Made by a program: the position numbers and the translations under genes
Shown here: piece by piece, positions 10,833 through 24,400 of the stretch
Numbering within the stretch: the first letter of the stretch is position 1
Layout: each line of letters begins with the position of its first letter
NCBI GenBank assembly: GCA_021397845.1
Contig: CM038052.1
Location: 169,500,182-169,564,181 of the forward strand
Origin: Areca catechu
Taxonomy: Eukaryota > Streptophyta > Magnoliopsida > Arecales > Arecaceae
DNA length: 64,000 bases
Reading direction: 5' to 3'
The notes under the pieces: model-generated
Seen by the model: only the letters and a program-made list of their open reading frames with translations
Database searches by the model: none
What the model was told of the DNA's origin: nothing

Positions 10833-12616
10833 ATAGCTCGTTCGGGTTACAGCCATCATCCCTCGAGCAATCCTGATGAGGCGGACCTTCTCGATCGAGG
10901 ACTCCTTCCTCCGAGAGGAGGAAGAAGTCCATATCGAGATCCACATAAGGCCTCGCCCCACAGGGATCGTTGTAAGGGAGCCTAGGGTTCGCCCTCCTCC
11001 TCCTTCTCCTGAAGCTTCTTCAAACCTTCTCGGTCGACTGGTCCTGGTGGTATTGCTTCGACGATAACTGGCGAGGGACTCTTGATCATCCGGGAGGCCT
11101 TCGGCATCCTGGATTTCGTTCGGCTCTCGATCCCATGACTGGGGGAATGGTTCACATCTAGTGGCTTGGGTTGGATTGCCCTTTACGAGGAAACCCTCGC
11201 AGGGGGCCTTCGATTCCCGCTTCATCCCTTCTCTCTTTCTATGCTGAGCTATTATCGTTTAGTTCCAGCTCAGTTAGTTCCGAATGCAGTCAGGACAATT
11301 TTTTGCTTCATCGTTCTCTGCCACTTTCACGGGATTGTAGCCCATTTTTCCTTGTTCAGGGTTTTCTTTACCCTGAAACGCCACCCGACCAAGGAGGGGT
11401 GGTGGTTCATTTCTCTGCACCCAAAGGGTTAAAGGATGGAAGAGCAAATACTTGTTTGCTTCCGTCGAAGGGGTCGATTGGATTTGGAGCGATCCAGACC
11501 GGACCCCAAACCGGAACTCTGCTGTCGAAGCGGCTGATCGAAAAATTTATGACCAGCTCCGCGCCGACCAAATCCCTTCCCTCGAGGTTCTACTGTCGGA
11601 GCAAAACTTGTTCGAAGCCAGGGTCAGCCCAATGCAGGAGTTGGGTGAGTTCAGTGCAAGCTCTACTTGTTTTTGTTTTCTGCTTGTCCCTTTAAGCTCG
11701 GAATTGACCTCATTCTCCTTTGTGCAGTCATGAAGTACTCCATGGACGAACTCCTTGTGCTCTCCAGGAAGAGGGATGCACCGGCTGGGGCCAAAGAGTC
11801 CTCGTCGAAGAGGCCTCGGAACGAGGATAATGTAAGGGTCGCACCTACCGCGCCATCCCAGCCGAGTAGGAGAATGGCCAACATGTTCTCGAACCACCGA
11901 GGTAGCAGGACCTGCCTCCGGTTCGAGAGCTTGATGTGGTCACTCAGGCCAGGTCCGCTGCTGCCGTTATGGCACCCCCACCTCCTGAAATCATCGACGT
12001 GGAAGCAGAGGAAGAGGAGGAGACGAGGGAGCCACCGTCAGCGGTGCTGTACGGCATGGCGGTGAGCCTCCACAGAGATTCCGAGATGTCATCGGCCAGT
12101 CACGAGGGCACTGCCGCAGCAGCAGTGAAGAATAAGAAGAAGAAGGGTAGCTCCCACAAGTTGCCCTTCGAGGTGGCACCGGACTCCTCATTGGTCCAGG
12201 ATCGGGCACTCGTCGAGCATATGATGGACTTCGCTGTCCAACCGTGCGATCGGCGGGAAAAAGCCGGAAGGCTCCTGGCCGACACCATTCTTGGCACCTT
12301 TCTACAACTCTTCTCGGTAGGTATCCTTGTCTTTTCCTCTTTCTTCTCTTTTTCTTTTTTTTTTATGGCTGATGTCTTCCTTGGTGTAGCTTGGGACGGA
12401 CCTCTTTCTAATACGAGATTACTGCAAGAACTGGCCAAGAGGGACAAGCAGAGGACATAACAGCTTGACTCGCTGGCGACCGAGATCAAGTTGAAGACGG
12501 ACACGGCCTAGGAGGCCGAACAAAAGAATAAAGAGCTGAGGGCCAAGGCGGCGGGCACCGAGAGGTACCTCAAGGGCCTGGAGGAGTCCTTGGCCCGGGA
12601 GAGGAATCGGGTTAGA
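10833..12616 (+). pseudogene. accessory gene with Transposase_28-like domain, unit B (start lost, 3' cut)
   Basis: The codon that is ATG in units A and C is ATA here (10,833). The Transposase_28-like block runs at about 11,160-11,640 (YEETLAGGLRFPLHP). An intron follows after GAGTTGG (11,646) and ends with TTTGTGCAG at 11,728. The next exon keeps a longer open stretch than in the other units (KYSMDELLVLSRKRDAPAG), then an acidic tract, a lysine run and a second intron from about 12,316. The coiled-coil exon is cut at 12,616 by the Sirevirus fragment. Not functional. Confidence 0.7.
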
Positions 12617-12748
12617 TGAAGTGTTCATGGGCATACCTCCATTTTTTAGCTAGTGGATTGGATGTAGATGAGGCTCCTACTTCTTCTAGTTGTTCTTCTT
12701 CATTATTTTGATCACCTCCTTAATCCTTGGAAGTTTCTTCAGTGATTG

Positions 12749-14033
12749 TCATCCTTCCCAGCTTTTGAATCCTGTCTCATCATCAATAGTATCTTCTTTT
12801 CTAGAAGATTTATCATTAGATTCATCAAAAACTACATGGATGGATTCTTCAACTAGAAGAGTTCTTCTGTTGAAGACCCTATATGCCTTGCTAGAAGTAG
12901 AGTATCCTAAGAAGATACCCTCATCTGACTTGGCATCAAATTTACTGAGATTATCTTTATCATTGTTTAGAATGAAACAACGGCATCCAAAAATACGAAA
13001 ATATTTTATAGAAGGTTTTCTACTTTTCCAAAGTTTATATGATGTTTTCTTCAAAATAGGTTGGATTAAAACACAATTCCAAACATAACATGCAGTGTTT
13101 ATGGCTTCCGTCTAAAAATATCTAGGTAAATTATTTTTACAAAGCATTATGCGTGCCATTTCTTCAAGAATCATATTATTTCTTTCTACCATCCCATTTT
13201 GTTGAGGTGTCCTAGGTGTAGAAAAATTATGATTAATACCATTTTCATTATAAAATATTTTAAAATCATGATTTTCAAACTCAGTACTATGATCGCTTTA
13301 TAAAGAGATGATTGAAACACCTTTTTTATTTGAAACATTTTTATGAAATTTAATGAATGCTAAAAAAGTTTCATCCTTATGTGCCAAAAATATTATCTAA
13401 GTAAAACGTGAATAGTCATCTACAATCGCTAACCCATACTTCTTACCTTCCAAACTAGTTATTTTAGTTGGTCCAAAGAGATCCATATGAAGTAATTTAA
13501 GAGGTATAGTGGTAGATACTACTCCTTTAGGTTTGAAAGAAGATTTTATTTGTTTTCCAAGTTGACATACACTACAAATTTTATCTTTTTCAAAGGCGAG
13601 TTTTGGCAAATCTTTTACAAGGTTCTTTTTTGTTTAATTTTGAAATCAAATGCATGTTTGTATGTCTTAGTCTGCGATGCCAAAACCAACTAGTTTCATT
13701 GATCTTGGCTTCCATAGCCACTAGACATTGACCATTTTTCATGGGTAGATCATCAAGATCAACCATGTAAATGTTCCAATGCCTATGACCAACAAACCTG
13801 ATGCCATTGTCATCTAGACTAGATAAAATGCACATAGAAAATTCAAAAATTATTTTAAATCCTCTATCACAAAATTGACTTATACTAAATATATTATGTT
13901 TTAAATCATCTACTAACAAAATATTATCAACAAAAGTAGTAGGGGTGATATGGATTTTACCAATACTGATAATTTTATCCTTTCCATTATCACAAAAAGT
14001 CACGTTTCCACCATTTAAAGCTTCTAGAGACAA
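12749..14033 (-). pseudogene. copia integrase region
   Basis: The pieces in order are a GAG-pre-integrase segment (SWFWHRRLRHTNMHLISKL, 13,600-13,700), the zinc-binding CSVCQLGKQ, and the catalytic core beginning HMDLFGPT at about 13,480. The core continues to PQQNGMVERNN near 13,190, where the catalytic Glu lies. The C-terminal part is GCRCFILNNDKDNLSKFD, followed by GIFLGYS (12,900-12,990). Stop codons at about 13,396, 13,300 and 13,114 break the frame. The family joins element cDNA into host DNA; this copy cannot. Confidence 0.8.
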
Positions 14034-14529
14034 TAATTATCTCACATCCCCAGTCATGTGTCTTGAGTAACCCTTATCAAGATACCACATTCTTCTTTTA
14101 TCCTTGGTTTTAAAACACACCTACAAAACAAATCAAGTGAAAACTTTAGGTACCCAAGCCATCTTGGATCCTTTAGGGTTGGATGAATTGGTTCCTTTTG
14201 GAACCCAAACCTTTCTAATAGCATTCAATTTTCTTTTATTACATATATAAGATTAGTGTCCTACTATATCACATGCATAACAGTAATACTAGAAGAAGCA
14301 CATACAAAGAAGTTTTTGAAAAACTTTTGCTATTTTTATGATTTAAATCCTAAGCCTGCTTTGTTAAAATAGCTTTTTTGATTATTTAAAAGCATATTTA
14401 ATTTTTCAGAACTGTAGATAACCTTTTCAACAAATGGCTTTACTTTTTCTAGCTCTTCTTTATATTTTGTCTAAAGATTTATTTGTTCACTAAGGTTCTT
14501 GTTTTCTTGAATCAAGCTTTCATTTTCTA

Positions 14530-15741
14530 TTAAAAACTTTTAGATGTTTTTGAAAGCTCTAGGCTTTGTTTTCTTAATTCTTTGTTTTTGAAATTAAGCT
14601 TTTGATATTCAATAACTAGTTCATCGAAAACATCACATAATTCATCAAATGTAAAATCATTTTCAGATTCAAGTCTTACCTCTTCTTCATTGGCCATAAA
14701 GCAAAGGTTGGCCTCTTCTTGTTGTTCTTCATCGGAGCTTGAATCTTCACTTTCACTCCATGTTGCCATCATAGCCTTTTTCCTAGATTTCTTCTTACTT
14801 TTCTTGAAAATGGGGCAATCCAACTTGTAGTGACCTGGCTTCTTACATTCGAAGCATATCGATTGCTTCATTTCCTTCTCTTTTTCTTTTTCCTTACTAT
14901 GATATCTCTTTTATGGCTTTTTCTTATAGAATTTTTTCTTTCTCCTCATAAATCTTTTGAACTTTCTTGTAATAAGGGCTGTTTCGTCTTCTTTATCGGA
15001 TTCATCGGATTCAGCACTTGATTCTTCCTTAGTAGTGAACTTGAATGCAATAGCTTTCTTCTTCTTGTCGTTGTCCACTATTTTTTGCTTCAATGAGAGC
15101 TCATAAGTCATCAATGAATCCAAAAGCTGCTCAAATGGAAGAGTATTGACATCTTTGACTTCTTCAATGGCTATGACCTTTGGATCCCAAGAAACCGGAA
15201 GATACTTGAGAATTTTATTAACAAGTTCAGCATTAGAAATCACTTTACCCAAGCTCCTCATGCCATTTACAATATTAGTGAATCTAGTATACATTTTACT
15301 AATAGTTTCAGTTGGTTCCATCCTAAACATCTCATAAGTGTGAATAAGCATGTTTACTTTGGTGATCTTTACTTGATGTATACCCTTATGGGTAACTTCA
15401 AGTGTATCCCAAATCTCTTTGGCCGAAATATAATTTGATATTCTGTTGAATTCACTTGGATTAAGTACACAGAATAACAAATTCATGGCCTTAGCATTAA
15501 GCTTAGCTTGCTTAATGTCATTTTCATCCCAATCTTCTTCTAATGTGGGAGTGAGAATGTCATTAACCAAAAGAGCGGGCTGATGATGGCTTTTAACTAT
15601 GGTTCTCCAAATATTATAATCAATAGCTTGAATGTAAATGCGCATGCGTGTCTTCCAATATGTGTTGTTCGTGCCATTAAACAAAGTTGGACGGTTAGAG
15701 ACTTGTCCTTCTACAATACCAATACCTATTTGGGCTGCCAT
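14530..15741 (-). pseudogene. copia gag polyprotein with CCHC zinc knuckle
   Basis: ATG at 15,741 starts MAAQIGIGIVEG, followed by the gag/UBN2-type core (FNGTNNTYWKTRMRIYI; EIWDTLEVTHKG; LVNKILKYLPVSWDPKV). A Lys-rich segment and a stop follow near 14,911. In the same frame downstream are the zinc knuckle CFECKKPGHYKLDCP (CX2CX4HX4C) and an acidic Ser/Glu tail, ending at a stop near 14,530. Gag forms the virus-like particle and the knuckle binds RNA. One stop separates core and knuckle, so the protein is truncated unless that codon is a sequence error. Confidence 0.8.
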
Positions 15742-15780
15742 GATCTTTAACTCAAGATTGTTAGACCTATAAGCAGAGTA

Positions 15781-15796
15781 TCAGGCTCTGATACCA
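15781..15796 (-). other. primer-binding site of the copia element
   Basis: The minus strand reads TGGTATCAGAGCCTGA, starting two bases inside the 5' LTR. This matches the 3' end of initiator methionine tRNA, the usual primer of plant copia elements. Confidence 0.85.
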
Positions 15797-15798
15797 CT

Positions 15799-17160
15799 TG
15801 TTGCTCAAAGATGGAGCCCAAGAGAGGGGGTAAATTGGGTATTAAAATTTTTTTTAAGCAATTATGTGCACTTCTTAGTTAGGTTGTGTAACTAAGTGAT
15901 AGTGCTCAATGAATTATGCAGCAAAAGTAATAAATAAAATGCAAGGTAATAAAGAGCAAATAGAGAATGAAGCAAGCAACCACAAACAACAAGATGTATA
16001 GTGGTTCGGTGCACCCTAGCACCTACATCTACTCCCCAAGTTTCTTCTTGAAAATTTTCACTATAATCTATCCAAAATTATAGCCGACTTATTTTTCAAG
16101 GCTCACAAGTCAAAACCTATGTTGGTTTTATCACCTAGGCTCACCAACAATCTTTACAACTTGTTTTATCCGGGCTCACAAGTCAAATCCAAGTTGGTTT
16201 TATCTCTTAGGTTCACCAACAAACCACTTTGATTTTCTAAGGCTCACCAAGAAACCTTTAACACTAGTTTCAAAACCTTTGAAACTAGCAACAACAAAAG
16301 AAATCAAGTATACAATAAATAAGTACAAGAAATAGCTCCTAAAATGAGCAGAAATTAAAGTCGATATAGCTCTTCTTGAATGCTTGAGTTATCTTTTTCT
16401 TGGAATCTTTGAATGCACACTTATGGCCAAACACTTGAATGCTCAACAACTTAAAATGGAAGACTTTTTGTCAAAGGAATATCTTAAAAGCTCTATTTTT
16501 GTCTTTTCAAATGATTGGAGTTTGTCTTATATGAATCCTCACTTTCTTGTTGACTTGAAGAGATTTGGTGAGTGTTAAATACTTCAAAACCACTGAAAAG
16601 ATTATTGAAGACCGTTAGAATGGAAAAAATCACCGTTTGGAGCCATTTGGAGATAATTCTGAAATTCTGAAAAAACTAGCCGTTACAGCATGAGTCGATA
16701 CTTGGAGCATGAGTCGACCTCGTGAGTCGACACTTCAGGCTGAATTTAGAAAACTTGATGTTCTGCCCAAAAATTTATCTCAGGCGATGAGTCGATCTCT
16801 TGAGTCGACACTTGAAGCGTGAGTCGACCTCTTGAGTCGATACTTGGGCGTGCCACTTGAAAATTTGTGTACCGGTCTTCTGAAACTCTGAATTTTCTTC
16901 ATGAGTCGACCTTGTGAGTCGACACTGGATCTGTGCCATCCAAAAAAGCATGCCAAACTCTGAATTCCTCAAAGATTTGTCCATTACATCTTTAGATACT
17001 TCTTCATAGAAGCCAAAGTGGTTGTTTTGACAATATTCCAAGATTAGAAGATCAATTGAACATGAGAAACCTCTTGCTTTCAAATTTGTAGACTTGATAC
17101 TCTTTTAAAGCCTGAAATTCATATTTCAATTAAACATTAGTCCAAACCATATACTCAACA
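15799..17160 (-). repeat. 5' LTR of the Sirevirus-like element
   Basis: On the minus strand it starts TGTTGAGTATATGG at 17,160 and ends GAGCAACA at 15,799, giving matching TGTTG/CAACA termini. Length 1,362 bases. The part at 16,080-16,280 consists of degenerate ~30-bp repeats with GGCTCACCAA and GGTTTTAT words. The part at 16,685-16,935 carries several GAGTCGACACTT half-palindromes. It is related to the solo LTR at 44,055-45,625. The partner LTR is absent, so no target duplication can be checked. Confidence 0.85.
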
Positions 17161-18478
17161 TTTTGTTATTTATCAAGATCAAGGAGCCAAAGCCAACACG
17201 GGCACGTGTGTTGGATGCTGGACGGGAGTGCCACCAACCGACGCTGAGTAGGAGCTGCAGGCCACGATGATCTAGACGGCAATAATCACAAAATTAAATA
17301 TATTATTAGGTGGATGATAAATCAAGTTAATAGCATATTAATATGATCATTTATTTTTATTAAAAATCAGGAATATTATATAAATTAAATAGGATTATAA
17401 ACATAATTAAATATTTGGATGTAAATAGGATATCCATATCTATATCTATTTTTTTAATAGATATGGATTCGGATATGGATACGGATTTTAGTCAGATGCC
17501 CAAATTTTTATTCATATTTAGAAAATTTTGAATATAAAAATAAATTTATATAAATATTATCTATTCATTTTCATTACTATTTACAAGGCAATGCTAGAAT
17601 AGGTTGTTTAGGTTCCTCTTTGTTGTGACAAATTATATGCAAATACTATTGTTTTATACAACACTATTGAATGGGTTATTCGGACAACAACTTAATTTTA
17701 ATTTATTGTTCTAAAATAGAGTTGAAAAAAATTATGTTGTGAAATAATTTTTGAATTTGAGAATCTATTCAAACCGATTCGGCGTTGATTGAATCACGAC
17801 GATTTGATATAATCCAACGGCAGCCAACGAGTGTCTGGGATTTTTTTTTTTTTAATAAAAGGATCAACTAGGAATGGCAACGGGTCAGGTCACTCAAAAC
17901 CCATATCCGTCCGGCTACAAAATTTTCCGTTCCATATCCGTCTCGAGTCGGATCGGGTCGGGTATAAAAAAATTACGTTTGGATCGAATTGGGTCGGGTA
18001 TACCCGATCTCATAAAATTTAATTTATTTAAAACCTGAATGGATCGGATTGAATCGGATCGGATCAGATATATCCATCCCATATCCAATTTACTTAAATA
18101 TTTTATAAATATATTTTTTATATATAAATAGATCGGGTTCGAATTGAGACATGCTATTATCTGTACTTGATTCGAATTCAAATCAAATTTTTTATATAAT
18201 CATATCATTCTATATTTTTTTTATATATAAATAGATCGGATTCGAATCGAGACATATTACTATCCGTACTTGATTTAAATTTAAATCAAATTTTTATATA
18301 ATCATAATCCCCTATAAATTATCGTGATCAAATTTTAGCCATTCAATTATAACCAAATCGGGGATGGGATATCCCGATAAAATTGCCATCCGTGGATGAC
18401 ACCCGCCCTTTTGCCCGTTAACCCTTCCACCGAATCACGGTCGAACACCCGGGTGCCAACGCTCGCGCTACTCAACTC
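17161..18478. other. upstream region of the O-methyltransferase gene
   Basis: No gene is seen. It is AT-rich from 17,280 to 17,800. The stretch 17,870-18,080 is dense in TCGGATCGGGTCGGGTAT-like words, a dispersed plant repeat style. Two direct repeats of about 104 bases follow (about 18,110-18,200 and 18,217-18,305), each containing TATATAAATAGATCGG. The last 120 bases before the ATG at 18,479 are GC-richer, as expected for a 5' UTR. I could not pick out a convincing TATA box at the right distance. Confidence 0.5.
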
Positions 18479-21400
18479 ATGGCAAAACCCCTCCCTCTTC
18501 TCTGCCGCTCCTTGAAGCCATCGATTTCCCTTCCCCGGTTCCTTTCTCGCTCCCCTGGCACTCACCCCAAGATACCCCCTCGGGTTCTCTTTTCCCATTC
18601 CTCGCGAGGCCCCTTCGAAGTCTGGGCACCGATGCGGCGCCCGTCGTGGTCGCCGGCGACGACAAGTACGGGAAGAAGCAGGTCATCAGCGTCACCCCTC
18701 AGCTCTATGATTACGTTTTGTCCAATGTTCGTGAACCTCCGGTAATTACGCTTTTTTCTGATGTTTTTTCTCTACCCATTTTTTATTTTTATTTTGATTT
18801 TTTTTAGTTGTTTTTCTTATCGATTGAATTCTATAGTTCAGATCCTTCGTGAGCTTCGTGAAGAAACGGCAGCCATGAGAGGGAGCCAGATGCAGGTTCC
18901 AGTAATTTCCTCTATTTGTTATTTTTTCCGGTTTGTATTTTGGGTTGGATTTTTGAGATAAATGGGTCGGCGTGGAAAAATTGGATTTTGGGAAATCAGG
19001 ATTGTTTTCGGGCATGTTGTGTTGTGGATAAAGGGAATGTTTGCGTTTGGTGGTCACCCCGTTAGGATTCGGTATTGTTAGAACTGTTGAATATGAAAGA
19101 TTTGGCTTTGAAACAAAAAAAAAAAAAAAACAAACAAAGAAAGCCTCAAAAATCTAATCAAGTGTTGAGAATTTCTGTTGGTTTCAAATTGTAGCTTAAA
19201 TTATTACGAAATTAGGAACAAAATCTCTTCCTTGCAGCTAGAACCTTGTTATCACTAGAATATTTCCTTTGCAATTGCACAATTTGTTGATTAAAAGCAT
19301 TCATTTTTTCTGGTAGGTATCTCCTGATCAGGCCCAACTACTTGCAATGCTTGTACAGATTCTTGGGCAAAACGGTGCATTGAAGTTGGTATCTATACGG
19401 TATGTGCACTTAACAACAGTTGAATCATCTACATTTCATTGCTTGGACAAAGAATATGTTGTATTATTTAGTTATTTTTTCCAATTTTCAATTACATCGG
19501 TTTCACTCACAATCATTGATGATGCCCTCAGGGATACTCCTCTTTAGCTATTGCACTAGTTCTTCCTGAATCAGGCCATTTGGTTGCATGTGAAAGAGAT
19601 GCCAAATGTCTTGAAATTGCAAAGAAATATTTTGAGCGTGCTGGTGTCTCTCACAAGGTGATTACCTTTTATATTTTTGTGTTTGTGCATCAGCTGTGTG
19701 GACTCAGATTAGTATAAATTTTTGTCAGTGTCCTTGCTGTTACAGTTTTTGAACTTAGATCCTGTATTTTTGGATATATATGTGAATTTAACAAACTTGT
19801 TTCCTTGTCCTTCTTTACTGAAGAGTCATCAAATCCTCTATTATTGAGCAGACTGATTACCTGATCTTCCTGCCAGTATGGCAATCCTGAAATTTATTAC
19901 ATGGAAGTAAACAGAAAGCAGTGGCTCATTATTGCAATAATTTGGAAACATCTTGTAGTGGGACAACATGCAAAAGAATAAAAAGAAGAAAAAATCAGAA
20001 ATCTGCCTTCTGTTTCTCTCCTTTATCTTTCCTTGTTTACTTGTATGTATGCTTCAAAGACATTGATGTTGATTTTATATTTAACATAAAATAATTGTGC
20101 AACTGCATTATTTTGAAGAATAATACATCAATCCATCATATCAAGTCATGTTGCATATGCTATTTTCTGGATTTGCTCCTCCAATTCATCTTCTTCAGCC
20201 TTGTTTGGCATTGCTATAGATTGTAGGGCTTTTGTCCATGGAGCTTTGAGCAATTAAGCTTTTAAAAAAAGTTGTTTGTTGTTGGTAATTATATTTCTAA
20301 AATGCTATACAACTTTAATATATTTTTGGTAAACAAAATGAAAAGTGCTTTTAGCATCAGGAAATGATAATAATGGCACTACACAATGCTTTCAATTGTC
20401 CAATTATTTATACCTTCAAAAACTATTATGATAAAGTATTGTTCATTTATAAATTATTTATTTGATATTTAATTTAAATAATATAATAAATAATAATTTA
20501 TATTTATTGTAAAAAAATACCAGCATCTTATAATATTATTGTAATGTAATGATATTATTATATATAATAATAGCAGTAACAATATAATGTCATCATAATA
20601 TGATATGATATAATATAATATGATATAATAAAATAATATGATCATGTTTTTTTATATATATTAGCTTGTTAGTATACTATACCATCAAAATTGTTTTTAT
20701 TAAAGTATATAAATTATTTTATCTTAATTTAAATAATTAATAAATAATATAATTATTTTTTATGGGTGATTATGATGTAACAAAATTATAATAGCAAATT
20801 GGGTAGTTCTTGATTCTAATAGCACTATAAATATTAGGCTGTTCACCTAGACATAAAATGGCAATAATATTGTTTATATATCCACATTCACAATAACACA
20901 ACATAAGTCCCTACCAACTTAATGATTATGACAACATAGGACACCAACTTAATTGATTATGTCAATAAAAAATATTTTAAATTAATTATTTCTAAAAATC
21001 CATTGTTAGGACTTGATCCCAAGTCTCTTAGATAAGCTTTTATTCAAAAAAAAAAAACCTTTTGGCACATCTCAAGTAGAGCTTTTACCTAAGAGCTCCA
21101 AATTAGAAATTTTTCCAATACATCTTTTCAGCTTTTGGAGGAGCCAGAAAGCTGTTTCAAAGTTGTTACCAAACACCTCAAAATCTTCCAAAAGAACATT
21201 TGGTGCAAAAGCGCTTTTCGACCCTCCAACAACAATGCAAAACAGGGCCTTCTTCTTTTGGGTGGTGGGGATGGGGTGGTGGTTGAGCCATGTGGCAACC
21301 AAATAGGCTCTATATTGGAGTTAATTCTACTAAGTTAGGTAATCATAGGTATGTGGTAGAGGAGTGCTGGTTGTTGTGGTGTGATATGATCCTTAATTTG

Positions 21401-24400
21401 TAGGAAGGGAGGTTCTTATGAAGACTATGCTAGCCATACTTATTTGCAAGGCTATCCATGCGGTAAGCAAATGGGTATGAAGGTGATGTAGGAGTACAAA
21501 TTTCTTAACTTGTGAAATGCAGTTCAGAATATACAGTTATCATCCTTTTTGATGCTAGCTGTACTATTACGTGAATTAACAAATTTCCCAATTTTATATT
21601 TCTTCTTTTAGGTGGATGTAAAGCATGCCTTAGCAGTGGATTCTTTAAAAGCTTTAATTCTGAATGGTGAAGCTTGCAGGTATGCAAAATGGAATGAACT
21701 CAGCTTGCATTCTCATATAAGCAATCATACAGCATATATTGTTTTATATTGTTTCATTAATTCATTGAAGTGAGAATATCTTGGTTTGTCACTTGAGCAC
21801 CTTTGCTTGAAATTACTTGCCAAGTTGATGTTTATGTTGTTTTTTTTTTTCCCAACATTTTTGTACTTTATATTAAACAAAATGATTGAGCTATAGAGGT
21901 ATCATGGATTAAATATATACTTTTGCTGCTTATACAAGTGCATTTAAGTACTATAATGCTCCATTTGTTCACTCATTAGGCAACTACATAATGTTTAAAG
22001 AGTATGTTGTATACCATTTACTTGATATAAAAAAAGTTTTTTTTTTTGCTCACATAAAGCTACAAACTAAGTGTTGATCATTATCTACATAATGGAGAGT
22101 ATTACAATAAAAAAAGCTGCTGTATGTGGGATTGATGCTGATGCAATCTTGCAAAATCACAACTGCAATAGCATAGCATGTGTACCTCGTGCTGTCCATT
22201 CATCCCTGGTAAATCTTGCTACATTCCATGCACTCCCAAACTACTGCCCAATAGGTCCATGATATACTGGAGATTGTGGATCGTCCAGTCTACTCTCTCC
22301 TCATCTTCCATTTGATGAGGGGACTGATGATATCATCCTTGTAAGGTGTTGTTTTTCATGAATAGAGAGAGGGACTTAGACACTATATATATTTATATAT
22401 ATAGCTATCATGGACCCTAGGCAGCAATGGTCCTGACCCTAGGAGGTACCCTGACTCTGTGTGCTACAAGGACAAAATCCTGTTTGATTGGGTCACGTTA
22501 AGTTGGTCCAACTTTCTATTAAAAGGTACAGAAGAGCACCTTTAGTAATGATGTTGCCACCTTAAAAAAAATAATTCTAACAAGTATCTGAAAACTGCTA
22601 AAACCATGTGAACAGATGTTTAAATAGGTAATGAAACCCCATTCAATGTTTAAACAAGTACTAATTAAGTGGTTTGATAAGGCTTATTGTTAAAGTGACT
22701 ATTCAAATAATCAGTTCTGATGATCCTGTTTTTTCACAATTTCAAAGTTATATGAAACTATAGAAAATTAAATAAGAGCACATAGAAATGCTAAAATTCT
22801 AGTAAATGAATTATTTGATTATGGAGTACATTAGAGATATTTTTCATAAAGCGAGTTTTTCTGTCTTTAAATAATACAAAACATAGAATTCAAACTGTTT
22901 TTATAGTTTCCTTGTACAATCACAAGATTTTTTCTAATCATTATAGTGGAAGGAATCGATCTGAAGATTGTATATTTTAATGTAATATATGTTGGACTAA
23001 TGCTATCGTACATATATGCTATGTTTCTCTTCTTATATTTATTTCTTTTTATTTATTTTTTTGTTTAATTTATTTTTGTTTTTTATGTTGTTCTGTTTCT
23101 TTGTCCTTCCAGCTATCACTTGCATTTATAATGCTTCCAATTCTCTTTCTTATGTAACTGAACAAGAGATACTCTTTTTATTTTTTCCTCCCTTTATGTG
23201 GTTTTGTTATTTTGTGGTTACTATTTTACTAACATTTGCATGTCTCATTGATCTTCCAGCTATGATTTGCATTTGTTGATGCTGAAAAGCGAATGTACAG
23301 CGAATATTTTGAGTTACTATGCAACTGGTAATTTTTCTGGTAATTCTGCATGATTCTGCATGACCTAAACACAAATTTTCTGCAACAAGCTTCTCAAAGA
23401 ATTTCTGCAACAAAAAAATAATTTTTGATTGCTATATGTTCTTCTATCTTGAGAATCCTTCTCATATCTTGATTTCAGTTTTTCTTATGTAAGGGTGACC
23501 ATCTCCTTTTTATTCCATACAATAGTAAACCATGAAATTTATTATACTCTTGTTTTGAATTGTCAAAGCATTATAAATCAATGAAGCATGGTTCACCATA
23601 ATGAAGCATGGTTCACTATACTGACCCTTATGAGGCATATCGTACTGATCTAGTAAGGTACCAGCATAGACTAAGGTTCAATAAGGTGCAAAACCTGAAT
23701 TGATATCGATCTACCATATTGTTAAGGTATTGGCACGAACTAAGGTTGGATAAGGGGCAAGTGTAGAATTGGTCTTTGTAGCTGGAACCGGTTGGTTTCA
23801 CCCCGGTTTCTTGTTGTACCAATCTGCACATCTTGGTTATGGGTGGTGCCATGTTCAGGCATGAGAAAAGGGCTTCCAAATTTGTGTCGGTATTGGGGCT
23901 GTACTCAACCATATTAGTAAGGTACTAGTACAATACCCGGTACTAATACAACAAACCTTGCAAGTACCAATGCAACAAACCTTGCAATAGCAGTTTATGT
24001 CATCGCAATTCTCCTTAACTGTATCAATATATGTCTTGGTTTCCTCTACCATACCATTCAAATACTTGCTTGAGCTCTTGTAACAGTTGGTGGGTCCAAG
24101 GCCCCTCTTCCGTAATTGTTTTAATAATCTCATGGTAAATTTATTGTTGAAGATAAAGACCTCCAAGATAGTCATGTCAATTTATTCTCTTGCATTCATG
24201 GTCCCCTCTTTGAGCAGTCGCTACCCCCATTCTTCAATGGAACCAAGGACTCAGAGCTCCATTTGGACCTCCCACTCTGAAACAAGGCTTTTTAACTACC
24301 AAAATATATCTCACCTGATACTGCTCTCTGCATAATCTCTTCCGTCTCTCTCATTTCTCTTTTCAAGTTTATGGTAATATGACAAAATCATGTTACTTTT

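Larger units (their letters stand above)
12617..17160 (-). mobile_element. truncated Sirevirus-like Ty1-copia retrotransposon
   Basis: On the minus strand the order is 5' LTR (17,160-15,799), primer-binding site, gag with zinc knuckle, protease region, integrase. The sequence stops after the integrase C-terminus at 12,617; reverse transcriptase, RNase H and the 3' LTR are missing. A tandem VWVPKG/AWVPK phrase between gag and integrase (about 14,150-14,210) is characteristic of the Sirevirus/SIRE1-Maximus lineage. The left edge joins directly to unit B's accessory gene, so the missing half was probably removed in the deletion that also removed the rest of unit B. Confidence 0.8.

Noticed and set aside
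22071..22262. Possible small gene in intron 5
   Set aside because: Short, no conserved motif, surrounded by AT-rich intron on the same strand as the host gene.
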